DNA of 64,000 bases from Sphingobacterium siyangense (GCF_007830445.1 NZ_VLKR01000015.1:1-64000), one strand, 5' to 3'. Numbered from the stretch's first letter, positions 1 to 10,130 are shown. A program made the numbers and translations. Notes: generated from the letters alone by a model not told the origin.

Positions 1-315
1 ATGCATGGTAAACCGGAGATATTCAATACCGATCAAGGTAGTCAATACACGAGTGACCTGCACACCAAAGAACTGTTAGATAACGATATATCTATCAGTA
101 TGGATGGAAAAGGCAGGGCCTTGGATAATATTTTTGATGAAAGATTATGGCGGTCTGTAAAATATGAAAACGTATATTTACAGGCCTACGATAGTCCAAG
201 GTCTCTCCGTGCTGGGTTACGGTCTTACTTTGAATTCTACAATCAGGAACGCTTCCATCAGGGAATAAACTATAATACTCCGCAAAGCATGTATTTGCAA
301 GCGGATGCGGCATAA
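1..315 (+). mobile_element. IS3-family transposase (orfB), C-terminal part, cut by window edge
   Basis: This is the C-terminal part of an rve-type DDE integrase domain. The motif NTDQGSQYTS supplies the second catalytic Asp (D11 of the visible part). DERLW supplies Glu47, giving the D(35)E spacing of IS3/IS150 transposases. The usual tail (YNQERFHQGI, then NTPQSMY) follows and the protein ends naturally at 315. The first Asp and the orfA half must lie upstream of the window, so position 1 is an internal Met and not the start. The protein would cut and join IS ends. The copy may be intact outside the window. Confidence 0.9.
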
Positions 316-321
316 AAATAG

Positions 322-359
322 AATAACTTTTTTAGGCTTTCAAGAGCCAAAAAGTTATT
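322..359 (+). terminator. Hairpin just after the IS3 transposase
   Basis: The arms AATAACTTTTT-AGGCT and AGCC-AAAAAGTTATT fold around a short loop 7 nt after the transposase stop. The stem is AT-rich with T runs on both sides, so it could terminate in either direction. It may also be part of the right end of the IS. I could not define the IS terminal inverted repeat without the left end. Confidence 0.5.
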
Positions 360-412
360 TCCATTTTCAGCCCTAAAACAGAAAATACTATATAAAAATT
401 AGAAATTTCTGT

Positions 413-598
413 CTAAACAAACGGGCGCAGCTTAAAAGATAGCATTAGGGGAAACGCTTTGATATGATGGTTGTAACCATAAACCACCAAAATATCTCCT
501 TCCTGCAATTGCTTATCCGGGCGAGAAAGTGCAAAAGTACTCGTCTTTATACTCCCACCGGTGGATTTTGGTGATCCGTAAAAAAAATTGTCCGACAT
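413..598 (-). pseudogene. Remnant of an RCK_C (TrkA-C) domain protein
   Basis: A 61-codon leftward frame contains RPDKQLQEGDILVVYGYN, which matches the end of RCK_C/TrkA-C domains that bind ligands on K+ channels and transporters. Everything expected upstream (Rossmann RCK_N domain, channel or transporter part) is missing, and an in-frame stop lies a few codons before the ATG. It reads as the leftover 3' end of a K+ transport gene lying next to the IS3 copy. The match is by eye, and a short free-standing protein cannot be excluded. Confidence 0.4.
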
Positions 599-777
599 AA
601 ATTGATCATTAAAGGAAGAATTTCAAACACGAAAACACCTTAAACACACAATCCTACACGTATATAAATAATACATATAACACATTCATAATACATAAAC
701 AAAATCTATTCGATATTTAAAGCAGCCTTGGCTGGTTTTCCCTACTTTTAGCCAGCCTACGAATTCAATGATACAAC

Positions 778-2235
778 ATGGACGTAATAATCAATAAAAT
801 TTATGATATCATCTGGAGTGATGCACTTGTCTACCTCTGTCTGCTGACGGGCATCTACTTTACGGTACGATTTCGCTGCCCGCAGCTTATGCAGATAAGA
901 GAAATGGTGCGATTGCTTTTTAATGGAAACAGTTCCGACAAAGGCATCTCTTCGTTTCAGGCCTTTTCACTTGCTATTTCGGGGCGTGTTGGCACAGGCA
1001 ATATCGCTGGCGTCGCTACAGCGATTGCTATGGGCGGCCCAGGAGCTATTTTTTGGATGTGGGTAATTGCGTTTTTAGGCAGTGCGTCGGCCATTGTCGA
1101 AGCTACCCTTGGTCAGATGTACAAGGAGGTAAACGATGGCGAATACCGGGGCGGACCTGCATTCTACATCCTGAAAGGGTTACGATCCAAGACTTTTGCC
1201 TGGACCTTTGCAATCGTGACGATCATCAGTACCGGATTTTTATTGCCCGGTGTGCAGAGCAACAGTATCAGCGCAGCGGTCGAGTCCGCTTTCCATGTGT
1301 CGCCGAGTATCACCGGATTGGCTATTGCCGGGCTACTGGCGATTATTATCATCGGTGGAGTAAAGCGGATCAGCACCGTTGCCGAATATGTTGTGCCGTT
1401 TATGGCGGGCGCCTATATTCTGATGGCTTTAGTTATTATTGCCCTCAACTTCACGGAGATCCCTGGCGTTATCGCCCTGATTGTAAAATCGGCTTTGAAC
1501 ATGGAAGCTACTTTCGGCGCTATCGCCGGCATGGCAATTTCGTGGGGTGTTAAACGGGGTATCTACAGCAACGAGGCCGGCCAGGGCACAGCACCACATG
1601 CAGCAGCCGCTGCAGAAGTATCCCATCCGATCAAGCAAGGCCTGGTCCAAGGATTTTCGGTGTATGTGGATACCATGTTTGTATGTACCGCCACAGCTTT
1701 AATGATTCTCTTTACCGGCCAGTACAATGTTGAAAATCCAGCCGGAGGATTTCTCGTTCAACATCTTCCGGCAACGGAAATGGGACCAGCTTTCACCCAA
1801 CAGGCTGTGTCACATCATTTCCCCAACATTGGAAATGCTTTCGTCGCGCTGGCATTGGCCTTTTTTGCGTTCACGACTATTATGGCTTATTACTATATCG
1901 CCGAAACCAATATCAGCTTCGTTAGCCGAAAAAAACAACATAAAACCGTACTTATCTGGATTCTGCGACTGCTCATATTAGTATCTACCTATGTCGGATG
2001 TATCAGTACAGCCAAATCTGCCTGGACCCTGGGCGACATTGGTGTCGGTCTCATGGCTTGGCTCAACCTGATTGCAATACTCCTGCTTCACAAAAAAGTT
2101 GTCGCCATCTATACAGACTATCAGGAGCAGCAGAGGTCCAAGAAAGACCCTGTATTCGACAATTCCAAATTTCAATTTCCGAACATGGACCTATGGTCCA
2201 AAAAGAACACGCAACACGATGAGCCAATTGATTAA
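778..2235 (+). CDS. Na+/alanine (AGCS family) amino-acid symporter
   Basis: This is a 485-residue inner-membrane protein with about 10-11 hydrophobic segments. The AGCS signature GTGNIAGVA is at residues 72-80 and the second conserved block NEAGQGTAPHAAAAA at 265-279. Together they identify the family that imports alanine or glycine with Na+. The length is normal and the start (MDVIINKIYD) fits the family. The stop overlaps the next start (nhaA, 2219) by 17 nt, so the two are probably translationally coupled. The pairing of a Na+-driven importer with a Na+/H+ antiporter makes sense for Na+ recycling. Substrate choice between alanine, glycine and glutamine is not visible. Confidence 0.92.
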   Translation: MDVIINKIYDIIWSDALVYLCLLTGIYFTVRFRCPQLMQIREMVRLLFNGNSSDKGISSFQAFSLAISGRVGTGNIAGVATAIAMGGPGAIFWMWVIAFLGSASAIVEATLGQMYKEVNDGEYRGGPAFYILKGLRSKTFAWTFAIVTIISTGFLLPGVQSNSISAAVESAFHVSPSITGLAIAGLLAIIIIGGVKRISTVAEYVVPFMAGAYILMALVIIALNFTEIPGVIALIVKSALNMEATFGAIAGMAISWGVKRGIYSNEAGQGTAPHAAAAAEVSHPIKQGLVQGFSVYVDTMFVCTATALMILFTGQYNVENPAGGFLVQHLPATEMGPAFTQQAVSHHFPNIGNAFVALALAFFAFTTIMAYYYIAETNISFVSRKKQHKTVLIWILRLLILVSTYVGCISTAKSAWTLGDIGVGLMAWLNLIAILLLHKKVVAIYTDYQEQQRSKKDPVFDNSKFQFPNMDLWSKKNTQHDEPID

Positions 2236-3394
2236 TCTTACCGTATTCAAAAATTTTTTCAAGTCAAGTAACGCTGGCGGCATTTTATTATTTATCTGCG
2301 TCATTTTATCCCTCATCGTAGCCAATACCGCAGCTGGTCCTGGGCTGCAATCATTTTTGGATACACCCTTTGGTTTCGATTCTGACACCGTACATTTAAA
2401 ATATAGCACACTGCTTTGGATCAATGATGGATTAATGGCTATCTTTTTTCTGCTCGTGGGACTGGAGATCAAGCGTGAGATCGTGGAAGGCGAACTCTCC
2501 TCGCCTAAACAAGCATCGCTCCCGATCCTTTGCGCTATTGGTGGCGCCATTGTACCGGCGATCATCTTTTTAAGCTTCAATTCAGGGCAGGCGACAGCAG
2601 GTGGCTGGGGTATACCCATGGCGACAGATATCGCCTTTGCATTGGCCGTAATCGGTATGCTAGGTAACCGGATTCCAGCAAGCTTAAAGGTATTTTTGGC
2701 CGCTTTGGCTATCGTGGACGATCTGATCGCCATTTTGGTGATTGCTTTTTTCTATTCGTCGGGCATTGAAACCACCTACTTACTGTATGCAGGTATCGGT
2801 ATGGTTATTCTCTTTGTCATGAACCGCATGAATATACAAAACCCCTATCTGTATCTGATACCAGGTGTATTTATCTGGTATTTTATTCATCATTCGGGTA
2901 TACATGCTACTATTGCTGGTGTGATGGTGGCGATGACTATTCCGACCAATGATACGGACCTTGAGTCGCCCTTAGAACGTCTGGAGCATGCGCTTGTCAA
3001 GCCTGTCAATTTTTTTATTATACCCTTATTTGCATTTGCCAATACCAATATCAGCATTGAAAGCGAGATGCTTACAGGATTGGTCGCTCCGATGGGCCTG
3101 GGTATTAGCCTTGGCTTATTACTAGGCAAGCCGTTGGGCATTTTAATCATGACTTTTGTCTGCTCTAAACTGGGGATTAGTAGTCTCCCGGAAGGAAGCT
3201 CATTCAAACATATCCTGGGTGTAGGCTTATTGGCTGGAATTGGCTTTACGATGTCTATATTTATTTCCATCCTGTCCTTCAGCGACGCGCTGCATATCAA
3301 AGAAGCGAAGTTATCGATTCTGCTGACCTCACTGCTGGCGGGAATTTTAGGTTATTTGGTATTGTCGGTGTTCGGCAAAAAAAGTCGTGTATAA
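2219..3394 (+). CDS. nhaA: Na+/H+ antiporter NhaA
   Basis: This is a 391-residue antiporter that expels Na+ or Li+ in exchange for protons. The ion-binding aspartate pair of NhaA is present in AIVDDLIAI (D167, D168), as is the upstream conserved block MATDIAFALAV with D137. About 12 membrane helices can be traced. The frame is open further upstream, but the family N-terminus (MSQLINLTVF followed by an amphipathic stretch and helix I) begins at the ATG at 2219. That start lies inside the end of the symporter gene and indicates coupled translation. No regulator is adjacent. Confidence 0.93.
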   Translation: MSQLINLTVFKNFFKSSNAGGILLFICVILSLIVANTAAGPGLQSFLDTPFGFDSDTVHLKYSTLLWINDGLMAIFFLLVGLEIKREIVEGELSSPKQASLPILCAIGGAIVPAIIFLSFNSGQATAGGWGIPMATDIAFALAVIGMLGNRIPASLKVFLAALAIVDDLIAILVIAFFYSSGIETTYLLYAGIGMVILFVMNRMNIQNPYLYLIPGVFIWYFIHHSGIHATIAGVMVAMTIPTNDTDLESPLERLEHALVKPVNFFIIPLFAFANTNISIESEMLTGLVAPMGLGISLGLLLGKPLGILIMTFVCSKLGISSLPEGSSFKHILGVGLLAGIGFTMSIFISILSFSDALHIKEAKLSILLTSLLAGILGYLVLSVFGKKSRV

Positions 3395-3508
3395 GCCTAT
3401 TTATGTAACAAAACGTTAGTATTAATACCTACTATAAGACGATACAAATTGTTTGCTTGCAATAATGACTATATTGGCGCACGCTACTTCATCTGTCCGT
3501 AAGTTAGT

Positions 3509-5326
3509 GTGCTGAATAGTTCAAAAATGGCAAATTTTAAAAAGACTTTCTATAAAAAAATAGACCATATCAACCAATGGCGTATGAGAAAAGTTTCGAA
3601 TCGGAACTTTATCATCATCTTGGCCTTTTTGGTCGGTATTGTTGGGGGGCTGATGGCATCCGTTTTAAAAAGACTGACTCATTTTATTGCGACAAGTATC
3701 CAGAACGATATTGACTGGAAATTAAAGTATTCTTTGTATCTGGTTTTTCCGTTGATCGGTATTCTGCTGAGTGTATTATTTGTCCGAAAATTTATCAAAG
3801 GCAAAAAAATAGAACATGGTATAACGCCGATTATTTATGCGATCAGCCGAAAAGGAAGCCGACTGGATCCCAGTAATATTTATTCACAGGTGGTGACTTC
3901 AGCCATCACCGTTGGCTTTGGAGGTTCCTGTGGTTTGGAGGCTCCCGTTGCCTTGGGCGGATCTTCTATTGGTTCAAATATTGCGCGTTTTTTTGGATTA
4001 CAATATAAAGAAGTGACCATGCTACTGGCCTGCGGTGCAGCTGCAGGTATTGCTGGTGCATTTAATAGTCCTTTGGCAGGAATGATCTTTGCCATTGAAA
4101 TTCTGCTACCCGAATTTTCCATTCCTGTTTTTATTCCACTGCTAATTTCCTCTGCAATGGCATCGGTGGTTTCGCGGCTGCTCTACAGTGAACCCCTATT
4201 TACGAACTTTAATTCCTACTGGCAGGTATCCGCCTTATTCTTCTACCTGCTAATGGCTGTACTGATAGGCTTATACACCGTATATTTTGCGCGCGTATCT
4301 GTTGTTGTAAACCAATGGTTTCGGAAAATCAAAAATCCTTATAACAAGGTATGGGTGAGCGGTGTTGCTTTGGGTCTTATGATCCTAATATTTCCTGCGC
4401 TATACGGCGAGGGCTATCTGACCATACAGCAAATTTTGAATGGGCAGTTCAACGCAATTGTCAAAAATAGTTTATTCTCCGAATACCATAATATCGGCTT
4501 CGTTGTTTTTGGATACACGCTATTGACGCTCTTCGGAAAATCATTTGCCGCACTCTTTACTCTTAATGGAGGTGGCAATGGTGGCGTTTTTGGTCCAAGC
4601 TTGGTGATGGGAGGACTCTTGGGGTTTGCATTTTCTTATGGGATCAATCTGACAGGGCTTGCAGAGCTAAACGTTCCTAATTTTGTTGTAGCTGGTATGG
4701 CCGGCGCCCTGAGCGGCATTATGCATGCGCCTTTGACCGGTATGTTCCTTATTGCGGAGGTGACCGGTGGCTATACATTGATGGTCCCTTTGATGCTTGT
4801 CTGCTCGATATCTTACCTCATCAATAGAACAATGCTCAAGCATTCGATCTATACCAAAGTGCTCGCAGAATCAGGTGATTTGATCTCTTATGAAGATAAA
4901 GATCGTTCCGTATTAAGCATGATGCGCATCAAATACGTTTTGGAAACGAACTTTGTGATTTTGCGTCCTGATGAAACCCCTAAATCTAGACAGCACGATA
5001 TTATTCATAGCAAAAGAAATATATTTCCCATTGTGAGCCACGATGGCAAATTCATCGGAATAGTCAACAGCGAATATTTATTCTCGATTCTACTTGGTGA
5101 ATTGGATGGTCTGGATACAACATTTGAAAAATTGGCTCAAAAGCCCAATGATATCGTTGTTATTCATGAAAGTATGGAATCTGTGATGTCAAAAATGAAC
5201 AAAGAAGACACCTGGATCCTTCCGGTGCTTGGACCTGAGCAAAAATATCTGGGCTTTGTATCCAAATCTAGTGTATTCAATAAATACCGAGCACTGCTAA
5301 TCCGCCAAGGGCATTACCTCGAATAG
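3509..5326 (+). CDS. ClC-family chloride channel/transporter with C-terminal CBS pair
   Basis: This is a 605-residue ClC membrane protein. The chloride-pore motifs are GLEAP (residues 142-146, gating Glu144, usually GREGP) and GGVFGPS (about 359-364). After the last helix, about residues 475-600 form a cytoplasmic tandem CBS module. The position of the inner proton glutamate of ClC exchangers is Ile198 here (AIEILLPEF), so channel-like transport or a different coupling is possible. The start is GTG 3509 or, more conventionally, ATG 3527 (MANFKKTF). The gene stands alone, 114 nt after nhaA. Confidence 0.88.
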   Translation: MLNSSKMANFKKTFYKKIDHINQWRMRKVSNRNFIIILAFLVGIVGGLMASVLKRLTHFIATSIQNDIDWKLKYSLYLVFPLIGILLSVLFVRKFIKGKKIEHGITPIIYAISRKGSRLDPSNIYSQVVTSAITVGFGGSCGLEAPVALGGSSIGSNIARFFGLQYKEVTMLLACGAAAGIAGAFNSPLAGMIFAIEILLPEFSIPVFIPLLISSAMASVVSRLLYSEPLFTNFNSYWQVSALFFYLLMAVLIGLYTVYFARVSVVVNQWFRKIKNPYNKVWVSGVALGLMILIFPALYGEGYLTIQQILNGQFNAIVKNSLFSEYHNIGFVVFGYTLLTLFGKSFAALFTLNGGGNGGVFGPSLVMGGLLGFAFSYGINLTGLAELNVPNFVVAGMAGALSGIMHAPLTGMFLIAEVTGGYTLMVPLMLVCSISYLINRTMLKHSIYTKVLAESGDLISYEDKDRSVLSMMRIKYVLETNFVILRPDETPKSRQHDIIHSKRNIFPIVSHDGKFIGIVNSEYLFSILLGELDGLDTTFEKLAQKPNDIVVIHESMESVMSKMNKEDTWILPVLGPEQKYLGFVSKSSVFNKYRALLIRQGHYLE

Positions 5327-5560
5327 GAAACAATAACCGTCCAATTAAGTTTAACAATAGATTTCTTTCGGTAACTTTATTGTATTGTCTGCTTCAGGTA
5401 AAAAAGTACCGCTGTCTAAAAATTCTCCATGGATGTTTATGGAATTCCATCTCTAGACATATCTTACCAATAACGAAGCAAAGATCCTCAATTTTAAATT
5501 GATCAAAAACCAATTCGGACCTTTACATCGTATATTAAAAAACAAGAATGGAGAAACGCT

Positions 5561-6202
5561 ATGAAACAGGTATTTTTATTATTATTACTAGGATTAGGCT
5601 TATTTATGCTCAGCAAATTTGGCTTTTCACAGAAAACTGGTGATTCCAAAATAATTAAAAAACAAGCTATGAACCCTACTGGCGAGAAAGATCAGGTTAT
5701 TTATATGGCACGCAAAGCCAATCCTTCCCCCACAAAAGATACAGTTGTGTCAGCAACTTACAAAAGAAAGGACCAGAGCACACTCAAAAAAGAACTTACA
5801 CCCCTGCAATATGATGTAACGCAACATCAGGCAACCGAGCGTGCCTTTGATAACGCATATAATGTTGAGTTCAGAGATGGCATTTATGTGGATATTACTA
5901 CAGGAGAGCCACTATTTGTCTCGACCGACAAGTTTGAATCAAGCTGTGGATGGCCCAGCTTTTCCAAACCGATTAATCCAGACTTAGTCGACGAATTAGT
6001 TGATAACTCCCACGGCATGCGTCGCACGGAAGTGCGTAGTAAAACCGGAGACGCTCATCTGGGACATGTCTTTGATGATGGCCCTGCCGACAAAGGCGGT
6101 CTACGCTATTGCATCAACAGTGCATCTCTTGAATTTGTGCCTAAAGAAGAAATGAAGGCCAAGGGGTATGAAAAATATCTGGCCTTACTTGACAAGAAAT
6201 AA
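5561..6202 (+). CDS. msrB: Exported peptide-methionine (R)-S-oxide reductase MsrB
   Basis: This 213-residue protein has an N-terminal hydrophobic segment (residues 2-20, probable signal peptide or anchor), a Lys/Thr-rich linker and an MsrB domain (about 80-205). The catalytic motif RYCINSASL has Cys184, and CGWPSF supplies Cys129, the likely resolving cysteine. The four zinc-binding cysteines of many MsrB proteins are absent: [13 protein letters not shown] and [10 protein letters not shown] stand where CxxC pairs occur. This is therefore the zinc-less type. It would repair methionine-R-sulfoxide in envelope proteins. A Shine-Dalgarno-like GGAG precedes the ATG, and a strong terminator follows. 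Confidence 0.9.
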   Translation: MKQVFLLLLLGLGLFMLSKFGFSQKTGDSKIIKKQAMNPTGEKDQVIYMARKANPSPTKDTVVSATYKRKDQSTLKKELTPLQYDVTQHQATERAFDNAYNVEFRDGIYVDITTGEPLFVSTDKFESSCGWPSFSKPINPDLVDELVDNSHGMRRTEVRSKTGDAHLGHVFDDGPADKGGLRYCINSASLEFVPKEEMKAKGYEKYLALLDKK

Positions 6203-6228
6203 AAATAATCGCTTAAACGAACCTTAGC

Positions 6229-6262
6229 AAAAAACTGATGCAGGTCTGCATCAGTTTTTTTG
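6229..6262 (+). terminator. Rho-independent terminator of msrB
   Basis: The arms ACTGATGCAG and CTGCATCAGT form a perfect 10-bp stem with a tiny loop, preceded by an A run and followed by seven T residues. It lies 30 nt after the msrB stop. Confidence 0.85.
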
Positions 6263-6381
6263 TGCGCTGCGAGTGCAAATTTTTTATTAAATTTAGTTAA
6301 TTATCGCCGCATGGTAACCTTTTTAAAGCTTTCACCCAGCGGTAACAGCAATCATTTTTAAGCCTTTTGATATAACTCCAG

Positions 6382-6849
6382 ATGATAAAATTATGTAAAG
6401 TGCTAGTCCTCTTATCCATTTTCCTTGTTTTTGTACAATGTATGGGCAGTGAACATGACCCTTCGGAGAACTTCGACTGGTTACTGGGCAAATGGCAGCG
6501 TACCAACGAAACGCCAGGTAAAAAGACCTTTGAATATTGGGTCAAAATTAACGATGCTGAATATGCAGGCTTGGCCTTTACGCTACACAACAACGATACG
6601 GTCAATCAGGAAAAAATGGCGCTACTGAAATCCGATGGAAACTGGCAATTAAAAGTGAAAACAACCGATGAAAAGGATTTCATCGCCTTTGAAATGACCA
6701 TGCAGAAAGACGGGCTATTCGAATGCAATAATGACTCCCTACCCTTCCCAAAAAAGATTACCTACTGGCGGGATGGCGAAAAGCTAAAGGCAAATGTAGC
6801 CGGCGACAGCCTGCAGATTCCTTTTGAATTCAGCAAAATCAAAAAATAA
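6382..6849 (+). CDS. Small lipoprotein, DUF6265-like
   Basis: This 155-residue protein starts with a hydrophobic signal ending at a lipobox-like FVQC (Cys20), so it is probably a lipoprotein. The mature part begins FDWLLGKWQR and has the alternating beta-strand pattern of small lipocalin-like barrels (DUF6265 type). In such proteins a LLGxW motif at the N-terminus is typical. No catalytic residues can be named. It is a single gene between the msrB terminator and the convergent GH105 gene, 29 nt away. Confidence 0.6.
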   Translation: MIKLCKVLVLLSIFLVFVQCMGSEHDPSENFDWLLGKWQRTNETPGKKTFEYWVKINDAEYAGLAFTLHNNDTVNQEKMALLKSDGNWQLKVKTTDEKDFIAFEMTMQKDGLFECNNDSLPFPKKITYWRDGEKLKANVAGDSLQIPFEFSKIKK

Positions 6850-6878
6850 TCTGTTCAAACTGCCAGCCGGTCAAAAAC

Positions 6879-7988
6879 CTAAGGGGTGCTTCCCTCCAGC
6901 AATGCATTGATACACCACATATAGGCCGCCTGCCCATGATAATCACCAGTATGGCGAGGGCGGTCATAATAATACTGTTTATCGTTCTTTTTATTGGTAC
7001 CTACGCAGATTTCCGACACTGCCCCCTGATCGTCCACATATTTTGCAAGCGCCAGCCAAGCCCTGCGGGCAACGGGACCATACTGATTATCACTTAGCCA
7101 GCCCTGCTTTACACCCGATATGATCGCATAGGCAAACATCGCCGAACCGGAGGTTTCTGCCCAGCAGTCTGCCTCGTCTATCAACTGATTCCACATACCG
7201 CTCTTGCGCTGCTGTTTTTTCAGGCTCTTCATCATCGTCAGGTAGCCCTTTAATATACGGGGTCGACTGGGATGATCCTTCGGAAGCATACGCAGCAATT
7301 CAGTCATACCCGCGGCCATCCAACCATTGCCTCGCCCCCAGTAGTAAGGGACATCGGGTGCATGGTAGAACAGTCCGTTTGGACGCTGCAGCTCATCCAG
7401 ATAAAGTACCATCTCCCGGGCTGCACGGTCCAGGTATTCGGCTTTGCCCGTTGCTTTAAAAGCAGCGGCCTGCACGATCGTGATCATGTACATATCGTCG
7501 ATCCAGAGACGGGTCTGCCAGGAGTATCCTTTTTCCGCCCAGGCCTTCCCTTCCTGACTGGCATTTTGCGGAAGTTCCCATTGCGTATCGGCATAGGGCA
7601 AGCCCAGGTCGAGATAGCTTTTCTCTTTGGTCAGCTGGTAAAGCCGCAAAGGCAGGCTGCCAAACATATTCAAATCGACATGGTTTTTAATAGGCAGCAG
7701 CTGCGGCTCACTTACTGTTAATTTGGTGAATCGCTCTTTCATAGCCTGCATCAACTGCTGATCGCCCATTAAATGGGCGTAATTAATGGCTCCCGTCCAA
7801 TAGAAGGTCTCGGGATAACTGATCCATTTCCCTGCATGCAGCATATGTTTGCCCGCGATAAAGCGGTGTGCAATGCGATGGCCGACCTCCTTGGGATCCG
7901 CCCCAGCAGGAAAATTTGCCAGGTCTGTCTGTGCACTTAAAAATTGAACCGGGAGAAACAATAAAAACAAAAAGATTTTCTTGATCAT
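6879..7988 (-). CDS. GH105 unsaturated rhamnogalacturonyl hydrolase
   Basis: This is a 369-residue secreted enzyme with a signal peptide ending near FLSAQ. The (alpha/alpha)6-barrel shows family motifs RLWIDDMYM (with the catalytic Asp of YteR-like enzymes) and YYWGRGNGWMAAG. It would remove the unsaturated uronic acid left by pectate or rhamnogalacturonan lyases from oligosaccharide ends. It is the last gene of the susC-susD-GH105 operon, 114 nt after susD, and the gene content points to pectin-side-chain use. GH88 is a related alternative, but the RLWIDDMYM block fits GH105 better. Confidence 0.85.
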   Translation of the reverse strand: MIKKIFLFLLFLPVQFLSAQTDLANFPAGADPKEVGHRIAHRFIAGKHMLHAGKWISYPETFYWTGAINYAHLMGDQQLMQAMKERFTKLTVSEPQLLPIKNHVDLNMFGSLPLRLYQLTKEKSYLDLGLPYADTQWELPQNASQEGKAWAEKGYSWQTRLWIDDMYMITIVQAAAFKATGKAEYLDRAAREMVLYLDELQRPNGLFYHAPDVPYYWGRGNGWMAAGMTELLRMLPKDHPSRPRILKGYLTMMKSLKKQQRKSGMWNQLIDEADCWAETSGSAMFAYAIISGVKQGWLSDNQYGPVARRAWLALAKYVDDQGAVSEICVGTNKKNDKQYYYDRPRHTGDYHGQAAYMWCINALLEGSTP

Positions 7989-8102
7989 ACAAACTGGTTT
8001 TTATGTAATTACGAACTGGTTTTATCTTATAAAATACGATGTTCAAAGAAATCCCGAACCGATCTTCTCTATTAAATATCGGTTGGGGACCTATTAAACG
8101 GA

Positions 8103-10130
8103 TTATTCTGCTTTGGCTTCATCCGCTACGGCATCCTCCCATTTATCCCATACTGGAGTAGCAGGATTATAACCGTCGTAGCCGTAATTTTGCTTTAGCT
8201 GCCCTTTAATATTGGAGGTAATCGCGACATTGGGAATCGGCCAGTACATATTCTTTTTATCCATCGTGTATTTGATATCACTTAGCCCAGTGGCATTGAC
8301 ATGAATAATACCTTTATTGTAAAGGCTATAATGCATGATGCGCTGGTACCAGTAACTTCCGCCATTGGCATCTGTACCGCTCTGCTTATCAAAATTGTCC
8401 AGATTGTACGCATTCCCCCATTCATCCGGTTTACCACTACGGGCCAAGCAGAGGGACACCCGTTTCAATTCCACATTGCGCCACTCCTCCCAGTAGAGCT
8501 CACGGGCCCTCTCGTTCATAATATCCCCAATGCTTACCGCTCCCTGGTAGAGCTCGGTACATTTTGCGCGCTGGCGGACGGCATTTAAATCATCTTTTAT
8601 CGTTCCATCGGCCGGATTAATATAATATTTCGCTTCGGCGCGCAAAAGGTAAGCCTCTGCCAGGCGATAGAGGTACCAGTCGGCGATTCCCCCATTGGTA
8701 GCACCCCGTGAACCGTCTGAACCGCTGATATTGGCTTCACTTACAGGATCATCCAAGAAAAATTTATAATGCGGCACATCGTACCAGCGACGAATGGTAT
8801 CGCTGCAAAGGAGTTTGCCCGTTGCGGGATCTTTCAGTGTGACCGGTTTCCCAAAATCTTTGGAAGCTTTGTTGTTCACTTTGTAATCTTCCATCCGTAC
8901 CCAGTTACCCATCTTTGAACTGTGGCGCAGGTCGCCTTCATCCGGCTTGCCATTGACAGACCATACGCCCTGCGTCTGGAATGATGTAGGGCGGAACGTT
9001 GCGATCCCGCGGCCAAAGGCGCGCATATAGTCATATTTTGCATTGTAATCCCCGCTGTTCCGTTTGATGTTCAACAAAGCCTGTTTACCATCGGCAGTCT
9101 GTATGCGGCTGTCAAAGACAAAGGGATATAAGATTCTCATGGTAAGCATTTTAACGAAAGACTCCGCATCGGCACCACGGTTGGGCATCCCCATGATCAC
9201 CTCACGGTTGCTGGCGATCAGCTTGTTTTCGGGGCGGTGCATATCCCAGATCACGTTACGTGTGATGGGCCAGGTCTGCGCCTCCCCTCCATCGTTAAAG
9301 GTTCCGAAGCTTTCGGTCATCAGAGCATAGCCTGACTGGTCAATCAGGATATCCGTCTGCTCTTTGGCTTTCTGATACTCCCCTATGGCGAGGTAACATT
9401 TTGCCAAAAGCATGCGGCAGGCCCCCTTGTTGATCAGGCCGATCAGGTTCATATTTTTCTGATCAGGCACCCATTGTACAGCAAACTCCATATCCTTAGT
9501 AATCATCTGCAGAATGGCATCACGCTTGGTGCTCCGGTAATTTTGTTTGGGTACGTCGATGATGGTCGTCACCAAAGGTACATCGCCGTATTCAAAGACC
9601 AAGGCCATATAGCGGAAAGCCCGATGGAAATACGCCCGCCCTTTGTAGGCATTCCTATCCTGCTCGCTCAAGGTCTGTACCTGGTCTACATATTTGATAA
9701 TGGTATTGGCATAACTGATCCCCTTGTAGGTTTCGTCCCACAGATACCAGAGGCTGTTGGAGCGGTCGAGGTTTTGATGCGTAGAGTTGTCACTTGTCGG
9801 GGTCAGCATGTTGGCGACATCCGCCAGCATGCTGCGTTTGTCGGTATTACTAGCCACCATCAGTTCGGAAAAGACATACTCTGTGCCTAGCGTCAGCATC
9901 TCGTTATGATCTGTGGCCCAATACCCCTTGAGATGGCGGTCACAGATGGCCATGGCCGACAGCAGGCCCGATTCGGTGTTAAAAGTTTCGTTAGGGATAT
10001 AGATCGACAGCGGATCGGGCTGCAGAAATTCCTTCGAGCAGCTGCTTATCGCTAGCGTACCGGCGAGCAAAAAAGCGATGCTTCTGCCTGCGGATCTGGA
10101 TTTTTTTAGTGTATTATTCATATACATCAC
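8103..10130 (-). CDS. susD: SusD/RagB-family glycan-binding lipoprotein
   Basis: This 675-residue lipoprotein has a signal ending in LAISSC, followed by SKEFLQPDP, the usual SusD mature N-terminus. The TPR-like region carries the motif AYKGRAYFHRAFRYMALV, and the C-terminal part has YLLRAEAKYYIN and ARELYWEEWRNVELKR, typical of RagB/SusD. It would sit on the cell surface as the lid of the SusC transporter and bind oligosaccharide. It is long for the family (usually 500-600). Start codons are possible at 10130 or, in phase, at 10121 (MNNTLKK). It begins 11 nt after susC ends. Confidence 0.92.
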   Translation of the reverse strand: MMYMNNTLKKSRSAGRSIAFLLAGTLAISSCSKEFLQPDPLSIYIPNETFNTESGLLSAMAICDRHLKGYWATDHNEMLTLGTEYVFSELMVASNTDKRSMLADVANMLTPTSDNSTHQNLDRSNSLWYLWDETYKGISYANTIIKYVDQVQTLSEQDRNAYKGRAYFHRAFRYMALVFEYGDVPLVTTIIDVPKQNYRSTKRDAILQMITKDMEFAVQWVPDQKNMNLIGLINKGACRMLLAKCYLAIGEYQKAKEQTDILIDQSGYALMTESFGTFNDGGEAQTWPITRNVIWDMHRPENKLIASNREVIMGMPNRGADAESFVKMLTMRILYPFVFDSRIQTADGKQALLNIKRNSGDYNAKYDYMRAFGRGIATFRPTSFQTQGVWSVNGKPDEGDLRHSSKMGNWVRMEDYKVNNKASKDFGKPVTLKDPATGKLLCSDTIRRWYDVPHYKFFLDDPVSEANISGSDGSRGATNGGIADWYLYRLAEAYLLRAEAKYYINPADGTIKDDLNAVRQRAKCTELYQGAVSIGDIMNERARELYWEEWRNVELKRVSLCLARSGKPDEWGNAYNLDNFDKQSGTDANGGSYWYQRIMHYSLYNKGIIHVNATGLSDIKYTMDKKNMYWPIPNVAITSNIKGQLKQNYGYDGYNPATPVWDKWEDAVADEAKAE

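Noticed and set aside
1053..1553. 166-codon shifted frame inside the AGCS symporter
   Set aside because: A Cys/Arg-rich out-of-frame translation of a GC-rich gene. The symporter frame carries all family motifs.
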